Source: Pseudonocardiales bacterium (GTDB lineage: Bacteria; Actinomycetota; Actinomycetes; Mycobacteriales; Pseudonocardiaceae). From it: 64,000 nucleotides of DNA. Positions 55,194-63,872 of this stretch are shown here, in pieces. How positions within the stretch are numbered: the stretch's first letter is position 1; the number at the start of each line of letters is the position of its first letter. A program made the translations under genes and the position numbers. Location of the stretch: the NCBI GenBank assembly GCA_019243635.1, contig JAFAUB010000166.1, positions 27,355 through 91,354 on the forward strand, given 5' to 3'. The notes beneath the pieces are model-generated. The model was not told where the DNA came from and ran no database searches. It saw only the letters and a list, made by a program, of their open reading frames with translations.

Positions 55194-56927
55194 ATGACCG
55201 CTCAGAACGACCTGCTCACCGACGCCGAGACCGTCGCGGGAATGCTCACCACCGAGGGGCCCTTGGAGGGGGAGCACATCCGGTTCCTGCTCGATGCGCT
55301 GTCCTGCGCCCCCGATGACGCGCTGGGCTTGCTGACCGGCCGGGTCGAGTGCCACACAGCCCAGTACGACACGACACAGTACGACACGACACAGTACGGT
55401 GTGGTCGAGCCGCGGCTCGCGGCGCTGCGGTCGCAGGCTCGAAGCAGGGAGGAGAAGGCAGCGGTCGCGCTGGTCGCCGCCCGCGCCGCCGAAGGCGCCG
55501 GGGACTCCGCAACCGCCCGCGACCTGCTCGACGAGGCGCTGACACTGCGCCCCGGCCTCGAGCCGGCGTTGCGCGACGCCGCTCAGTACGCCGCCGCGCG
55601 CGGCGACTACGCCACGGCCGACAGATACCTGCGGCGCGCTGGACGTCCCAGCTCGTTGCGGCCGGGGCTGAGCGAGGCCATGGCCGCGACCGCGCAGGCC
55701 GGCGACGTGGGGCGCAACAGCCCGTGCCCGTGCGGGTCGGGCCGCAAGTTCAAGGCCTGCTGCCGGCTCACCGCGCTCCCGCCCCTGAGCGCGCGAGCCC
55801 AGCTCCTCTACGCCCTGTTGGGCACCTACGCCGAGCGCGCGCCCGGCCTGGAGATGATCGCGCCGCTGATCGAGCGCACCGAGGACCCGGATCGGTGCGC
55901 GATGTTCATGGTCGATCTCGCGCTGTTCCAGGGCGGCCTGGTGGAGAGGTTTCTCACCACCCGAGGCCACTGGCTGCGCCCCGAGGAACACCGGCTCATC
56001 GAGGACTGGCGGCGGATTCCGGTCACGCTCTACGAGACACTCGACGTTGCGCGCGATACCAGCGTCACGCTGCGCGCGCTGCCGGACGGCGAGCCGATCC
56101 ACCTGGCCGACAAGCTGTTCTCGCAGTGCGCACAGCGGCTGGAGCTGTTCTGCGGTCGGGTGCTGCACGACGGCACCGAGCCTCGCCTGCTCGCGCTGCC
56201 CGTCCACGTCCCCCGCCACCGCCGCCGCGAGCTGGCCGGCCTGCTCGCCTCAGGCCCATCGATGGCACAGATCGTGGACTTCTTCGGCCCCGAGCCACCC
56301 GTCCAGCTGCGCAACAGCGATGGCGAGGACCTCTACGACTGCGGCGTCACCTACCGGGTACCGCGCGCGCAGCTGACCTTCGACGACCTCCTCCAGCGGC
56401 TGACCCGGACCGACGACGAGGTGCTCGCCTGGCACCGACAGCTGCCCGACGGGCGGGTGCTGAACCTCGGACAGATCGAGCGGGCCGGCGAGGACTTCAC
56501 CGTCACCGCGAACTCTCCCACGCGGCTGGCCGACCTCGAGGCCCAGCTGCGCGACGTCGCCCCGGACGCCGTCGAACACGACCGGCATGCCGAGCGCCTG
56601 AGCCCGGACCCCGACGGCCGCCAAGCCCGGAGCCTCATCGTGGAGAGCTACTTCCTCGACAAGGGCTCTGAGGACGACCCGGCCGAGGCCGCCGACCGCG
56701 TGGCGCGCGACGCCGAGACAAGCTGGCCCGACACTCCCGGGGTGGTCGGCGAGCTGAGTCCGCGCGAAGCCGCCGCCTCCGGTGACCCCGCCACCCTCGC
56801 CGAACTGCGCTCCACAGTCGACGACATCGAAGCCACCCTGCTACAAGCCCAGCGCGCGGGCCGTCCCACAGCAGGCCTGATGAACCCGCACCGCCTCCGC
56901 GACGCCTTGGGCCTGGTGGTTTCCTGA
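55194..56927 (+). CDS. SEC-C motif / TPR-like protein
   Basis: A 577-residue protein of unknown function. The N-terminal about 165 residues are TPR-like (VALVAARAAEGAGDSATARD, EPALRDAAQYAAARGDYATA). A SEC-C zinc motif follows at 174-190 (GRNSPCPCGSGRKFKACC, C178/C180/C189/C190), the module used by SecA and many nucleic-acid- or ribosome-associated proteins. The C-terminal about 380 residues are of unknown fold. A 15-bp DNA repeat encodes the TQYDTTQY tract at residues 57-69. Confidence 0.82.
   Translation: MTAQNDLLTDAETVAGMLTTEGPLEGEHIRFLLDALSCAPDDALGLLTGRVECHTAQYDTTQYDTTQYGVVEPRLAALRSQARSREEKAAVALVAARAAEGAGDSATARDLLDEALTLRPGLEPALRDAAQYAAARGDYATADRYLRRAGRPSSLRPGLSEAMAATAQAGDVGRNSPCPCGSGRKFKACCRLTALPPLSARAQLLYALLGTYAERAPGLEMIAPLIERTEDPDRCAMFMVDLALFQGGLVERFLTTRGHWLRPEEHRLIEDWRRIPVTLYETLDVARDTSVTLRALPDGEPIHLADKLFSQCAQRLELFCGRVLHDGTEPRLLALPVHVPRHRRRELAGLLASGPSMAQIVDFFGPEPPVQLRNSDGEDLYDCGVTYRVPRAQLTFDDLLQRLTRTDDEVLAWHRQLPDGRVLNLGQIERAGEDFTVTANSPTRLADLEAQLRDVAPDAVEHDRHAERLSPDPDGRQARSLIVESYFLDKGSEDDPAEAADRVARDAETSWPDTPGVVGELSPREAAASGDPATLAELRSTVDDIEATLLQAQRAGRPTAGLMNPHRLRDALGLVVS
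55362..55401 (+). repeat. 15-bp minisatellite inside the SEC-C gene
   Basis: CAGTACGACACGACA occurs at 55362 and 55377, with a partial third copy at 55392; the period keeps the reading frame and yields repeated QYDTT. The number of copies is likely to vary between strains. Confidence 0.8.
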
Positions 56928-56975
56928 CGCGGCTACGATGACGCCCACCAGGCGCCCCGAGGAGTGAGTCCAGGT

Positions 56976-57253
56976 GTGGACAAGCCCGTAGCGGAGGCCG
57001 ACTCGTTCCATCCACCCACAAAGGTCGTCAAGATGGCCTCGGGGCGGGCGCTCGATGACGCCGACCGGTATCCGTGGTTGACGGCCGTCGCTGACTGGAT
57101 CAGTGCCTGAGGCTGCGCTCGGGCGGGCGGCGTGGTGTCCTGCTCCGCACTCGAGTACCGCTACCGGGACCTGCTGCGCCAGGCGTACCCCGAAGCGTGG
57201 TTTCGGCACCTGGAGGTTGATCGGGACCTCGTCAGCCGCCGGGTCGCCGGACG
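56976..57253 (+). pseudogene. Gluconokinase (GntK) remnant with in-frame TGA
   Basis: The frame from 56976 reads AEADSFHPPTKVVKMASGRA, LDDADRYPWLTAVADWI, then TGA at 57108-57110, and in the same frame continues GGVVSCSALEYRYRDLLRQA, YPEAWFRHLEVDRDLVSRRV. These are consecutive blocks of the GntK-family kinase. The N-terminal P-loop and the C-terminal lid are missing. It was probably inactivated by 5' deletion, nonsense mutation and 3' loss. Confidence 0.75.
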
Positions 57254-57268
57254 AAGCGACCAGGGGTC

Positions 57269-57313
57269 TCTCAGCGTCTCAGAGCTTTCTCAGCGTCTCA
57301 GAGCTTTCTCAGC
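57269..57313 (+). repeat. 19-bp tandem repeat
   Basis: TCTCAGCGTCTCAGAGCTT is repeated head to tail at 57269 and 57288 with a third partial copy. Each unit contains the small palindrome-like CTCAGCGTCTCAGAG. It lies at the decayed end of the gluconokinase remnant, about 50 bp before the LolA-like gene. Confidence 0.75.
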
Positions 57314-57361
57314 CGACGTGGAGCAGCATCAGCTCCAATACTTCACAAGCAGGAGGAAGCG

Positions 57362-58375
57362 ATGAAGCTAGCGACGGCGGCACTGGCTGTGACGGCGGCC
57401 GGCGCGATGGGTCTCGGTGTGCTGACCATGCCCGCCGGGGCCGGGGCGGACCCATCACTGCCCCCGGTGTCCGCCGAGGATCTGGTGACCTCGGTACTCA
57501 CCGCGAAGGTCCCGGCGCTCGCCGGAACCGTCACGGTGCACAACGCGCTGGGCCTGCCCGCGCTGCCGGGGATGGCAGCCCCGCTGACCCAACCGGTGAC
57601 TACCGTCCGGGTCTGGGCCGACGGGCGGGGTGACGGCCGGCTGGCGCTGCCCTCCCCCAGCGGTGAGCGGGACCTGATCGAGGACGGCACCACACTGTGG
57701 GCCTACGACTCCTCCTCACGCACCGCGACCGCGCTGGAGCACGGGCCCACCCCGGCGCACCAGCACCCCCCGGTGACCGACCCGGCCCAGGCGGCCCGGG
57801 ATCTGGTCGGCACCCTGCGCGAGTACAGCACAGTGACCGTGGACGGTACCGGGACGGTCGCCGGGCGGTCGGTCTACGAGCTGGTGCTCACCCCCGCGTC
57901 GACCGAACGAACCCTGCTGCGTGAGGTGCGGGTGGCGGTCGACTCAGCCCAACGGGTGCCGCTGGAGCTCACCGTGCTGGCCAACGGGTCCCCCGACCCA
58001 GCCCTGCAGATCGGCTTCTCCGATCTCACCGTCGGCTCGCAGGATCCCTCGCTGTTCCACTTCACCCCGCCGGCGGGAGTCACCGTCGAGCGGCCGAAGG
58101 CCGGGTCGCCACCGAGCCGGCCCGAGAGTCCCATGATCCATACCGAGGGCGCCGGATGGGACACCGTGGTGCTCGGGCAGCTACCGCCCGCGCAACCGGG
58201 AGCGAGAACCGACCCGCTGGCGATGATCCAGCGATTCGGTCGCCCGGCGAGCGGGCCATGGGGTAACGGCTGGGTGCTCCAGACCGCGGTGGGCACCGTG
58301 CTGGTGACCTCCGACGGTCGCGTCGCCGCCGGGGCGGTGCCGCAACAGGTGCTCGACGAGGCCCTGACCCGGTGA
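57362..58375 (+). CDS. Exported LolA/RseB-like protein
   Basis: A 337-residue secreted protein: signal peptide MKLATAALAVTAAGAMGLGV through about residue 29 (AGAGA), then a LolA/LppX-like half-barrel (TVTVHNALGLPALPG, RVWADGRGDGRLALPSPSGE, EDGTTLWAYDSSSRTATALE, LFHFTPPAGVTVERPKAG). AGGAGGA lies 7 nt before ATG 57362. Its stop overlaps the start of an ABC ATPase by 4 nt, so it may present a hydrophobic ligand or sense envelope state for the exporter. Confidence 0.82.
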   Translation: MKLATAALAVTAAGAMGLGVLTMPAGAGADPSLPPVSAEDLVTSVLTAKVPALAGTVTVHNALGLPALPGMAAPLTQPVTTVRVWADGRGDGRLALPSPSGERDLIEDGTTLWAYDSSSRTATALEHGPTPAHQHPPVTDPAQAARDLVGTLREYSTVTVDGTGTVAGRSVYELVLTPASTERTLLREVRVAVDSAQRVPLELTVLANGSPDPALQIGFSDLTVGSQDPSLFHFTPPAGVTVERPKAGSPPSRPESPMIHTEGAGWDTVVLGQLPPAQPGARTDPLAMIQRFGRPASGPWGNGWVLQTAVGTVLVTSDGRVAAGAVPQQVLDEALTR

Positions 58376-59304
58376 CGGCCGGGCAGGTCGCGCCGGCGAT
58401 CCGGGTCCGGGGGCTGCGCAAGGTGTTCGGCGCCACCGTGGCGGTGTCGGGTGTGGACCTCGAGGTGCCGGCCGGTGCCGTGCTCGGTGTGCTCGGTCCC
58501 AACGGCTCGGGCAAGACCACGATGCTCCGCATGCTGCTGTCGCTGTCCCGACCCACCGCGGGCACCGTGGAGCTGCTCGGCGCGCCGGTGCCCGCGGCCG
58601 CCGGAGCGGTGCTGCCGCACGTCGGGGCGCTGGTGGAGGGCCCCGGCTTTCACCCGTTCCTGTCGGGGCGGGAGAACCTGCGGCGCTGCGCGGCAGCCGA
58701 GCCACTGCTGGCCTCCCGGGCGATCCCGGACGCGGTGGACCGCGCGCTGCAGCGGGTCGGCCTGGCGGATGCGGCGACGCGGCGATACCGCGCCTACTCG
58801 CTGGGCATGAAACAGCGCCTGGGCCTGGCCGCGGCGCTGCTGGTACCCCGGCGGCTGGTGGTCCTCGACGAACCGACCAACGGCCTGGACCCGGCGGGAA
58901 CCCGCGAGGTCCGGCGGATCATCGCCGAGCTGCACGCCGACGGCGCCACCGTGCTGGTGTCCTCGCACCTGCTCACCGAGGTCGAGGCGACCTGCACGCA
59001 CGTCGCGGTGCTCGACCACGGGTCGCTGATCGCCTCCGGCCCGCTAGCCGCCCTGCTCGACGGCGAGGCGCCCGCGTTGGACGTGCGCACCCCGGATCGC
59101 GCCGTCGCGATGCGGGCGCTGCGCGCAGCCGGGATCGGCGCCGCGACCGGCCCGGACGGTGTGCGCGTCGAGCTGGCCGGGACCGACTCACCCGCAGTGG
59201 TGGCGCTGCTGGTCGGCGCCGGGGTCGCGGTGCACGAGGCGCGACGCCGGCGGACTGGGTTGGACGAGCTGTTCGCGCGGCTGACCGAGGGGAACGGGCG
59301 ATGA
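58372..59304 (+). CDS. ABC transporter ATP-binding protein
   Basis: A 310-residue ATPase of the DrrA/CcmA exporter type: Walker A GPNGSGKT at 42-49, signature YSLGMKQRLGLAAAL, Walker B LVVLDEPTNGLDPAG, and the H-loop in VLVSSHLLTEVEATCTHVAV, plus the short C-terminal accessory domain of this group. GTG start at 58372 overlaps the LolA-like stop; its own stop overlaps the permease ATG (ATGA). Part of a three-gene unit. Confidence 0.95.
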   Translation: MTAGQVAPAIRVRGLRKVFGATVAVSGVDLEVPAGAVLGVLGPNGSGKTTMLRMLLSLSRPTAGTVELLGAPVPAAAGAVLPHVGALVEGPGFHPFLSGRENLRRCAAAEPLLASRAIPDAVDRALQRVGLADAATRRYRAYSLGMKQRLGLAAALLVPRRLVVLDEPTNGLDPAGTREVRRIIAELHADGATVLVSSHLLTEVEATCTHVAVLDHGSLIASGPLAALLDGEAPALDVRTPDRAVAMRALRAAGIGAATGPDGVRVELAGTDSPAVVALLVGAGVAVHEARRRRTGLDELFARLTEGNGR

Positions 59305-60191
59305 CTGCTTCCAGGACCACCGCTTCCGGGACCACTTCCGGCCGCGAAGAACGGAGCACCCCCGCGTCCGGCCCGGTGCGCGCCCCGCTGGGCCGGCTGC
59401 TGCGCAGCGAGCTGCGCTGGGTGCTGCGCCGACCCCGGACCCAGATCGCGCTGGGCCTGCTCGCGCTGGTCCCGGTGCTGATCGGGATCGGCATCGCGGT
59501 GGCCGGCTCACCGGGCGGAGGACTGCTCACCCAGATCGCCGGTAACGGGCTGGTGCTGCCGGTCGCGGCGCTGTCGATCTCCTTGACGCTGCTGCTGCCG
59601 CTGGCCGTCACGATGGCCGCCGCTGACGCGCTGGCCGGCGAGTCCGCGCACGGCACCCTGCGCGGGTTGCTGCTGGCTCCGGTCAGCCGGACCCGGCTGG
59701 TCCTGGTCAAGGCGGTCGGCGTGCTGACCGTCGCGGTGTCCGCCGTCGCTGCGGTCACCGTGCTCGGCATCATCACCGGGCTGGCCCTCCTCGGCCCTTC
59801 CGGGAGCACCCACGGCCTGCTCACCCTGTCCGGCACCGAGATCGGGCCGGGGTCGGCGCTGGTGCGGGTCTCGTTGGCCGCAACCTGGACCGTGGGGCAG
59901 CTCGCCGCGGTCGGTGCAGTGGCCCTGGCGGTGTCCTCAGCCACCGAACACCCGCTGGTGGTGCTCGCGGCGGTACTGGGCGCGCTGATCGTGTTCGGGG
60001 TGCTCTCCGCGATCCCCGCCCTGGACTGGCTGCAACCGGTCCTGCTCACCACCGGCTGGTTTGCGATCGTCGACGTACTGCGCGACCCCCTACCGCTGGA
60101 CGGGCTGGCCACCAGCAGCCTCCGAGCGGGGTGCTACCTGCTGATCGGTCTGGGGCTGACCCTCGCGCGGACGGCCACCCGCGAAGCCTGA
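59301..60191 (+). CDS. ABC-2 type transporter permease
   Basis: A 296-residue membrane protein with about six transmembrane helices (TQIALGLLALVPVLIGIGIA, GLVLPVAALSISLTLLLPLA, VGVLTVAVSAVAAVTVLGII, LAAVGAVALAVSSA, PLVVLAAVLGALIVFGVLSA, SLRAGCYLLIGLGLTLA) and the cytosolic ADALAGESAHGTLRGLLLAP motif of ABC-2/NosY-type permeases. It partners the preceding ATPase; substrate unknown. The N-terminal 30 residues are Thr/Ser-rich and hydrophilic. Confidence 0.92.
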   Translation: MTASRTTASGTTSGREERSTPASGPVRAPLGRLLRSELRWVLRRPRTQIALGLLALVPVLIGIGIAVAGSPGGGLLTQIAGNGLVLPVAALSISLTLLLPLAVTMAAADALAGESAHGTLRGLLLAPVSRTRLVLVKAVGVLTVAVSAVAAVTVLGIITGLALLGPSGSTHGLLTLSGTEIGPGSALVRVSLAATWTVGQLAAVGAVALAVSSATEHPLVVLAAVLGALIVFGVLSAIPALDWLQPVLLTTGWFAIVDVLRDPLPLDGLATSSLRAGCYLLIGLGLTLARTATREA

Positions 60192-60198
60192 CCCGCAC

Positions 60199-60230
60199 TC
60201 CGGCGTGTCCGTCTTCCGTAACACGCCGGA
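60199..60230 (+). terminator. Hairpin after ABC permease
   Basis: TCCGGCGTGT (60199-60208) and ACACGCCGGA (60221-60230) are perfect inverted 10-bp arms with a 12-nt loop, 8 bp after the permease stop and followed by AAAC. Likely terminator of the LolA-ABC operon. Confidence 0.6.
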
Positions 60231-60945
60231 AAACAATCACACAGAGTCAGGCGAGGGACCCCCGGCACGAGGTCTTCACTCATAGGCCTTGACAATCGTC
60301 CCGGTCCGCGCCCCAGGTTACGCGGAGCGAGACGCGAGCGAGTGAACCAGCGCGACATACGGGTTACGAATAGCGGCAGCCCTCACCTCCGGTGACATTT
60401 TCCGGAGTAATGTCACTCACCGAAAAACGGCGCAAGCCCACTGTTGGACGGGCAAACCGGACGTGATCACCGGGTGGTCACACCGGCTAGCCTACGTACT
60501 CACCAACCGATTTCTTCCCGCCGGACGCACGCTGCTACGCCGACCCGGTCGTCAGAGGGCAACGCAAACCCCGGCACACGCCGCGCCGCGGGCCGCCCCC
60601 CCACCACCTACCCTCATCCCGAGCGGGGATGTCCACCAGCGAAGACATCGGCGGATGGGAGCTGGCCCAGCTTCGCGCGACCTCCGCGATGGGTAGTCGA
60701 CATCGAGAGACCTACGTAACCGTTCATCGGCGACCAGGTAGCCCAAGGGCCGGCCTCACAGCTAGGTGGGTCGGCGCGAAATCTAGGTGGCCGAAGACGC
60801 ATCCGTGGATGAGCCGAATCGGCAATGCTGTTCCCAGCCCAGTGAATCTGGACCAGAACGGCACTGGAACATCAGCCGAGACCGCCGGGTGCTCAGATGA
60901 CCGTGTGGCGCCACCAACAAGGGAAAGAATGGGTTGGAGGACCAT
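60231..60945. other. Long intergenic region without a convincing gene
   Basis: 715 bp. A frame from ATG 60629 starts plausibly (MSTSEDIGGWELAQLRATSA) but soon loses protein-like codon use, so it may be a truncated remnant. Composition is less GC-biased than the flanks. GTGACATTTTCCGGAGTAATGTCAC near 60392-60416 is an inverted repeat (GTGACATT/AATGTCAC) and could be an operator or hairpin. The promoter of the next operon must lie here. Confidence 0.45.
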
Positions 60946-62190
60946 GTGATTCGCACCGAAGCGAGCGACGAAGAGCGACAGTACGATATCAACCGATGTC
61001 TTGAGCTGAGCGTTGTTCCGGAGTTGCCACGAGTCAACACCCCGGCGTTCGTCTATCTCGACGCCGCTCTCGAAGCCAACCTGGACGAGTATCTGGACTT
61101 CCTCACGCCTCTCGGCGTTGATCTGCTGTACTCAGTGAAGCCGTGCACTCTGGACTTCGTGGTGCGTGCGTGCGCCCCGCGCATCGCCGGCTTCGACGTG
61201 TCCTCACCGGGAGAAGCACGGCTCGTCAGAGAGATACTCGGCGGGACCGTGCCGCTCCACTTCACCAGCCCCGGCCTGTCGGCCCGTAACTGGGGCGTCG
61301 TGGCTGAGGTGGCCGACTATGTCAACGTCAACTCACTGTCGATGCTGACGTGGCTCCACGCCAACGCGTCCGGTCCGCGGCCTCGGCTTGGGCTGCGGGT
61401 GAACACGGGCCACTCGGTGGCCGCCGATACCCGTTACGACCCGGCGCGGCCCGGATCGAAGCTCGGTGTTCCACCGGAGTTATTCGAGAGATGGGTCAGC
61501 GAGGTCAGCGACCCTCCCATCTCGGGACTGCATTTCCACATCGGCTGTGAGTCGTCCACCTACGGGGCGACGATCGCAAGCCTGGAGTGGCTGATGCGGG
61601 TGGCGTCGCCGCTGCTCGCCGGCCTGGAGTACGTCAACATCGGTGGCGGGTGGTTGCGGCCGACCGGGATGGACGGTCTCCACGACTTCTGTGCGGTGAT
61701 CGGAAAACTCCGCGCATGTGGGGTGCAGTCAGTCTTCACCGAGCCTGGCACCGGGCTCGTCCGCGACGCCGGCCTCCTCGCCACACGGGTGACCGATGTG
61801 ATCGACTCAGGAGCCGGGATGGTCGCGGTGGTCGATTCGCACGTCGGACACGCCCCGGAGACCTTCGAGTACGACTGGGCCCCCGACCTGTACTCGCCTG
61901 GCAACGAGGTCGCGGCTGACGGAGAGTACGAGTACGAAGTCGTCGGCTGCACCCCACTCGCCGGTGACATCTTCGGACGTTACCGTTTCCCCCGTCCGCT
62001 GGAGATCGGGCAGCCGTTCTTTCTGCACCTACTCGGCGCTTACGCGCTCGCCCGTGCCGCTCCGTTCACGGGTGTCCTGTTGCCATCCCTGTACCGAGTC
62101 ACCCGGGCCGGCGAACTCGTCGCGGTGAAAGACGCCGAGTTCTCCCTTTACCGCGATATGTGGAGGACACATGCCATCGATCGTGCATAG
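60946..62190 (+). CDS. PLP-dependent amino-acid decarboxylase, fold type III
   Basis: A 414-residue enzyme of the ornithine/diaminopimelate/carboxynorspermidine decarboxylase group (alanine-racemase-like barrel). GTG 60946, 5 nt after GGAGG, is the start. The PLP Lys is K65 in LLYSVKPCTLDF; other sites are DVSSPGEARLV, GLHFHIGCES (194-203), the phosphate loop NIGGGW (231-236), EPGTG (266-270) and VGCTPLAGDIFG (333-344), which supplies the active-site Cys-Asp of the second subunit. The last motif is closest to carboxynorspermidine decarboxylase and to biosynthetic relatives such as SbnH or BtrK. Its substrate is unknown. It overlaps the DUF3326 gene by 20 nt. Confidence 0.85.
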   Translation: MIRTEASDEERQYDINRCLELSVVPELPRVNTPAFVYLDAALEANLDEYLDFLTPLGVDLLYSVKPCTLDFVVRACAPRIAGFDVSSPGEARLVREILGGTVPLHFTSPGLSARNWGVVAEVADYVNVNSLSMLTWLHANASGPRPRLGLRVNTGHSVAADTRYDPARPGSKLGVPPELFERWVSEVSDPPISGLHFHIGCESSTYGATIASLEWLMRVASPLLAGLEYVNIGGGWLRPTGMDGLHDFCAVIGKLRACGVQSVFTEPGTGLVRDAGLLATRVTDVIDSGAGMVAVVDSHVGHAPETFEYDWAPDLYSPGNEVAADGEYEYEVVGCTPLAGDIFGRYRFPRPLEIGQPFFLHLLGAYALARAAPFTGVLLPSLYRVTRAGELVAVKDAEFSLYRDMWRTHAIDRA

Positions 62191-63493
62191 GGTCATCGAC
62201 GTCCCGAAGCCCGCGCAGAGCCTCCGTTGGCCCGTCGTGGCGAAGCTCATATCCGCTCGCTGCGAACCGAACGACGTACCCATACGCCTCGCGCTCGTCG
62301 AACACTCCGCCGGCCGGCTCACCTTCGAGCTCTCCCTACTGCGCGGAACCGACCTCGGCCCGCAGAGGTGGGGCTCGCTGTGGCAGTTCCATCCTCGACG
62401 CCGGGAACGGACCGAACGCTTCGTCGCCCTGCATGTCGTGCCCACCGGAATCCGTGCTGAGATCGGCGGGTTCGCCGGGGACGCGACACCGGCCACCAAC
62501 CTGCTGGCCTCGACGTGCGACTACCTCCTGACCCACCCGAACGTCGTCACCGCGTCCGACCTGTACTGGGCCCGCGACAACGTCCTGTACCTCGAGGGGA
62601 ACCTGCTGAGCCGCTTCCTGATCGGACAGATCCACCTTCTGCCAGGACAGACGCGGCGACTCGGAGTGCTGATCGACAAACCTCCCACCACGGACCTCCT
62701 CAACAACGTTGTCAACGCCATCAACGCCTGCCGGACCGTGGGCGGACTGGCGATCGACCCGGTATGGGTGTCTGAAAAGCCGTTCCGCGCGGAGGTCTTC
62801 TACAGCGACTCCGGGCGAGCACTGGGTGATATCACCGGTCTCGACCGGGTATTCGACGTCGCGCGGGAGGCGGAGCAGTGCATCGACGCCCTGGCGATCA
62901 CTAGTGAGATCGACGTCAGTCGAGAAGTGTGCATGGACTACTACTCCGGCAAGCCCGTGGCCAACCCCTGGGGCGGCGCCGAAGCTGTGCTCACCCACGC
63001 GGTGACCACGATGAGCGGGCTTCCCGTGGCCCACGCACCCATGCTCACCGCATGGGAGAACACCCGAGTCGAGGGAACCGTCGACCCACGTGACGGTGCC
63101 GAGGTCATCTCGATGACCTATTTCTGCTCGGTGCTGCGCGGGCTGTCCGCCGCCCCCCAACCCGTACGCGCTGACGGACCGACTGTTCCCGGCAGTGCCC
63201 GGTTGACCCTCGAAGACGTCGGCGCGGTCGTGCTCCCCGCGAGTGCGGTGGGCGGCATCCCCGCGTTCGCCGCGCTCGCTCAGCGAATTCCCCTCGTACT
63301 GGTGACAGAGAACTCGACCATCAGCACACTGTGCCTCGACGACATCCTGGAGAACCGAGACCCCCATCAGCCCGAGGTCTATGTGGTCGGCAACTACCTG
63401 GAGGCAGCCGGGGTGCTCACCTCGCTCAGGGAACGCCTGAACGTCGATGCCGCCCGTCGCCCTATCTTCCCCGCACAGCCCCGCTGGGTGTGA
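62171..63493 (+). CDS. DUF3326 protein
   Basis: A 440-residue protein of the uncharacterised DUF3326 family. ATG 62171 follows GGAGG by 5 nt. The conserved block PTGIRAEIGGFAGDATPATN (91-110), THPN (121-124) and LYWARDNVLYLEGNLLSRF (131-149) are the family hallmarks; SEIDVSREVCMDYYSGKPVA, NPWGGAEAVLTHAV and LPASAVGGIPAFAALAQRIP follow. The Gly-rich first block and the ENSTISTL region suggest nucleotide or cofactor binding (inference). Translational overlap with the decarboxylase implies a joint pathway. Confidence 0.75.
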   Translation: MPSIVHRVIDVPKPAQSLRWPVVAKLISARCEPNDVPIRLALVEHSAGRLTFELSLLRGTDLGPQRWGSLWQFHPRRRERTERFVALHVVPTGIRAEIGGFAGDATPATNLLASTCDYLLTHPNVVTASDLYWARDNVLYLEGNLLSRFLIGQIHLLPGQTRRLGVLIDKPPTTDLLNNVVNAINACRTVGGLAIDPVWVSEKPFRAEVFYSDSGRALGDITGLDRVFDVAREAEQCIDALAITSEIDVSREVCMDYYSGKPVANPWGGAEAVLTHAVTTMSGLPVAHAPMLTAWENTRVEGTVDPRDGAEVISMTYFCSVLRGLSAAPQPVRADGPTVPGSARLTLEDVGAVVLPASAVGGIPAFAALAQRIPLVLVTENSTISTLCLDDILENRDPHQPEVYVVGNYLEAAGVLTSLRERLNVDAARRPIFPAQPRWV

Positions 63494-63533
63494 CCCGCAG
63501 ACCAAGGGCTGTGCACTGTGATGAGGAGAACAC

Positions 63534-63870
63534 ATGGCTAGGTGGAGTGAATTCGTCGCGGCGGAGCCCGAGCTCGCGCGGCAGGTACGCGCGTGCTTCG
63601 CGGTCAACACATCCGAGACGTTGGCGACATTGCGACGAGACGGGTCACCGCGGATCAGCGGGGCTACCGCGATGTTCTTGGACGGGGACTTGTTCATCGA
63701 CATGTTCTTTTCGGGGGTGAAGGCCGCTGATCTGCGCAGGGACCCACGGCTCGCGCTGCACAGCCCTACTGTCACCGCTCTCAGCGATGACGCGAGCGAC
63801 TGGCCCGGTGAGGCGAAGATCGCCGGATGCGGAGCCGAAGAAACCGTCATCGACCCCAGGGGCGTTCCAA
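63534..63870 (+). pseudogene. Pyridoxamine-phosphate-oxidase-like FMN/F420-binding protein, cut by IS
   Basis: From ATG 63534 (AGGAG upstream) it reads MARWSEFVAAEPELARQVRA, TLATLRRDGSPRISGATAMF, LDGDLFIDMFFSGVKAADLR, RDPRLALHSPTV and SDWPGEAKIAGC, the split beta-barrel of the PNPOx/FDOR superfamily. After about residue 105 the homology stops and the sequence becomes that of a transposon end; the open frame runs on to 63989 only by chance. It is the third gene of the decarboxylase-DUF3326 operon and is probably inactive. Confidence 0.7.
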
Positions 63871-63872
63871 GA

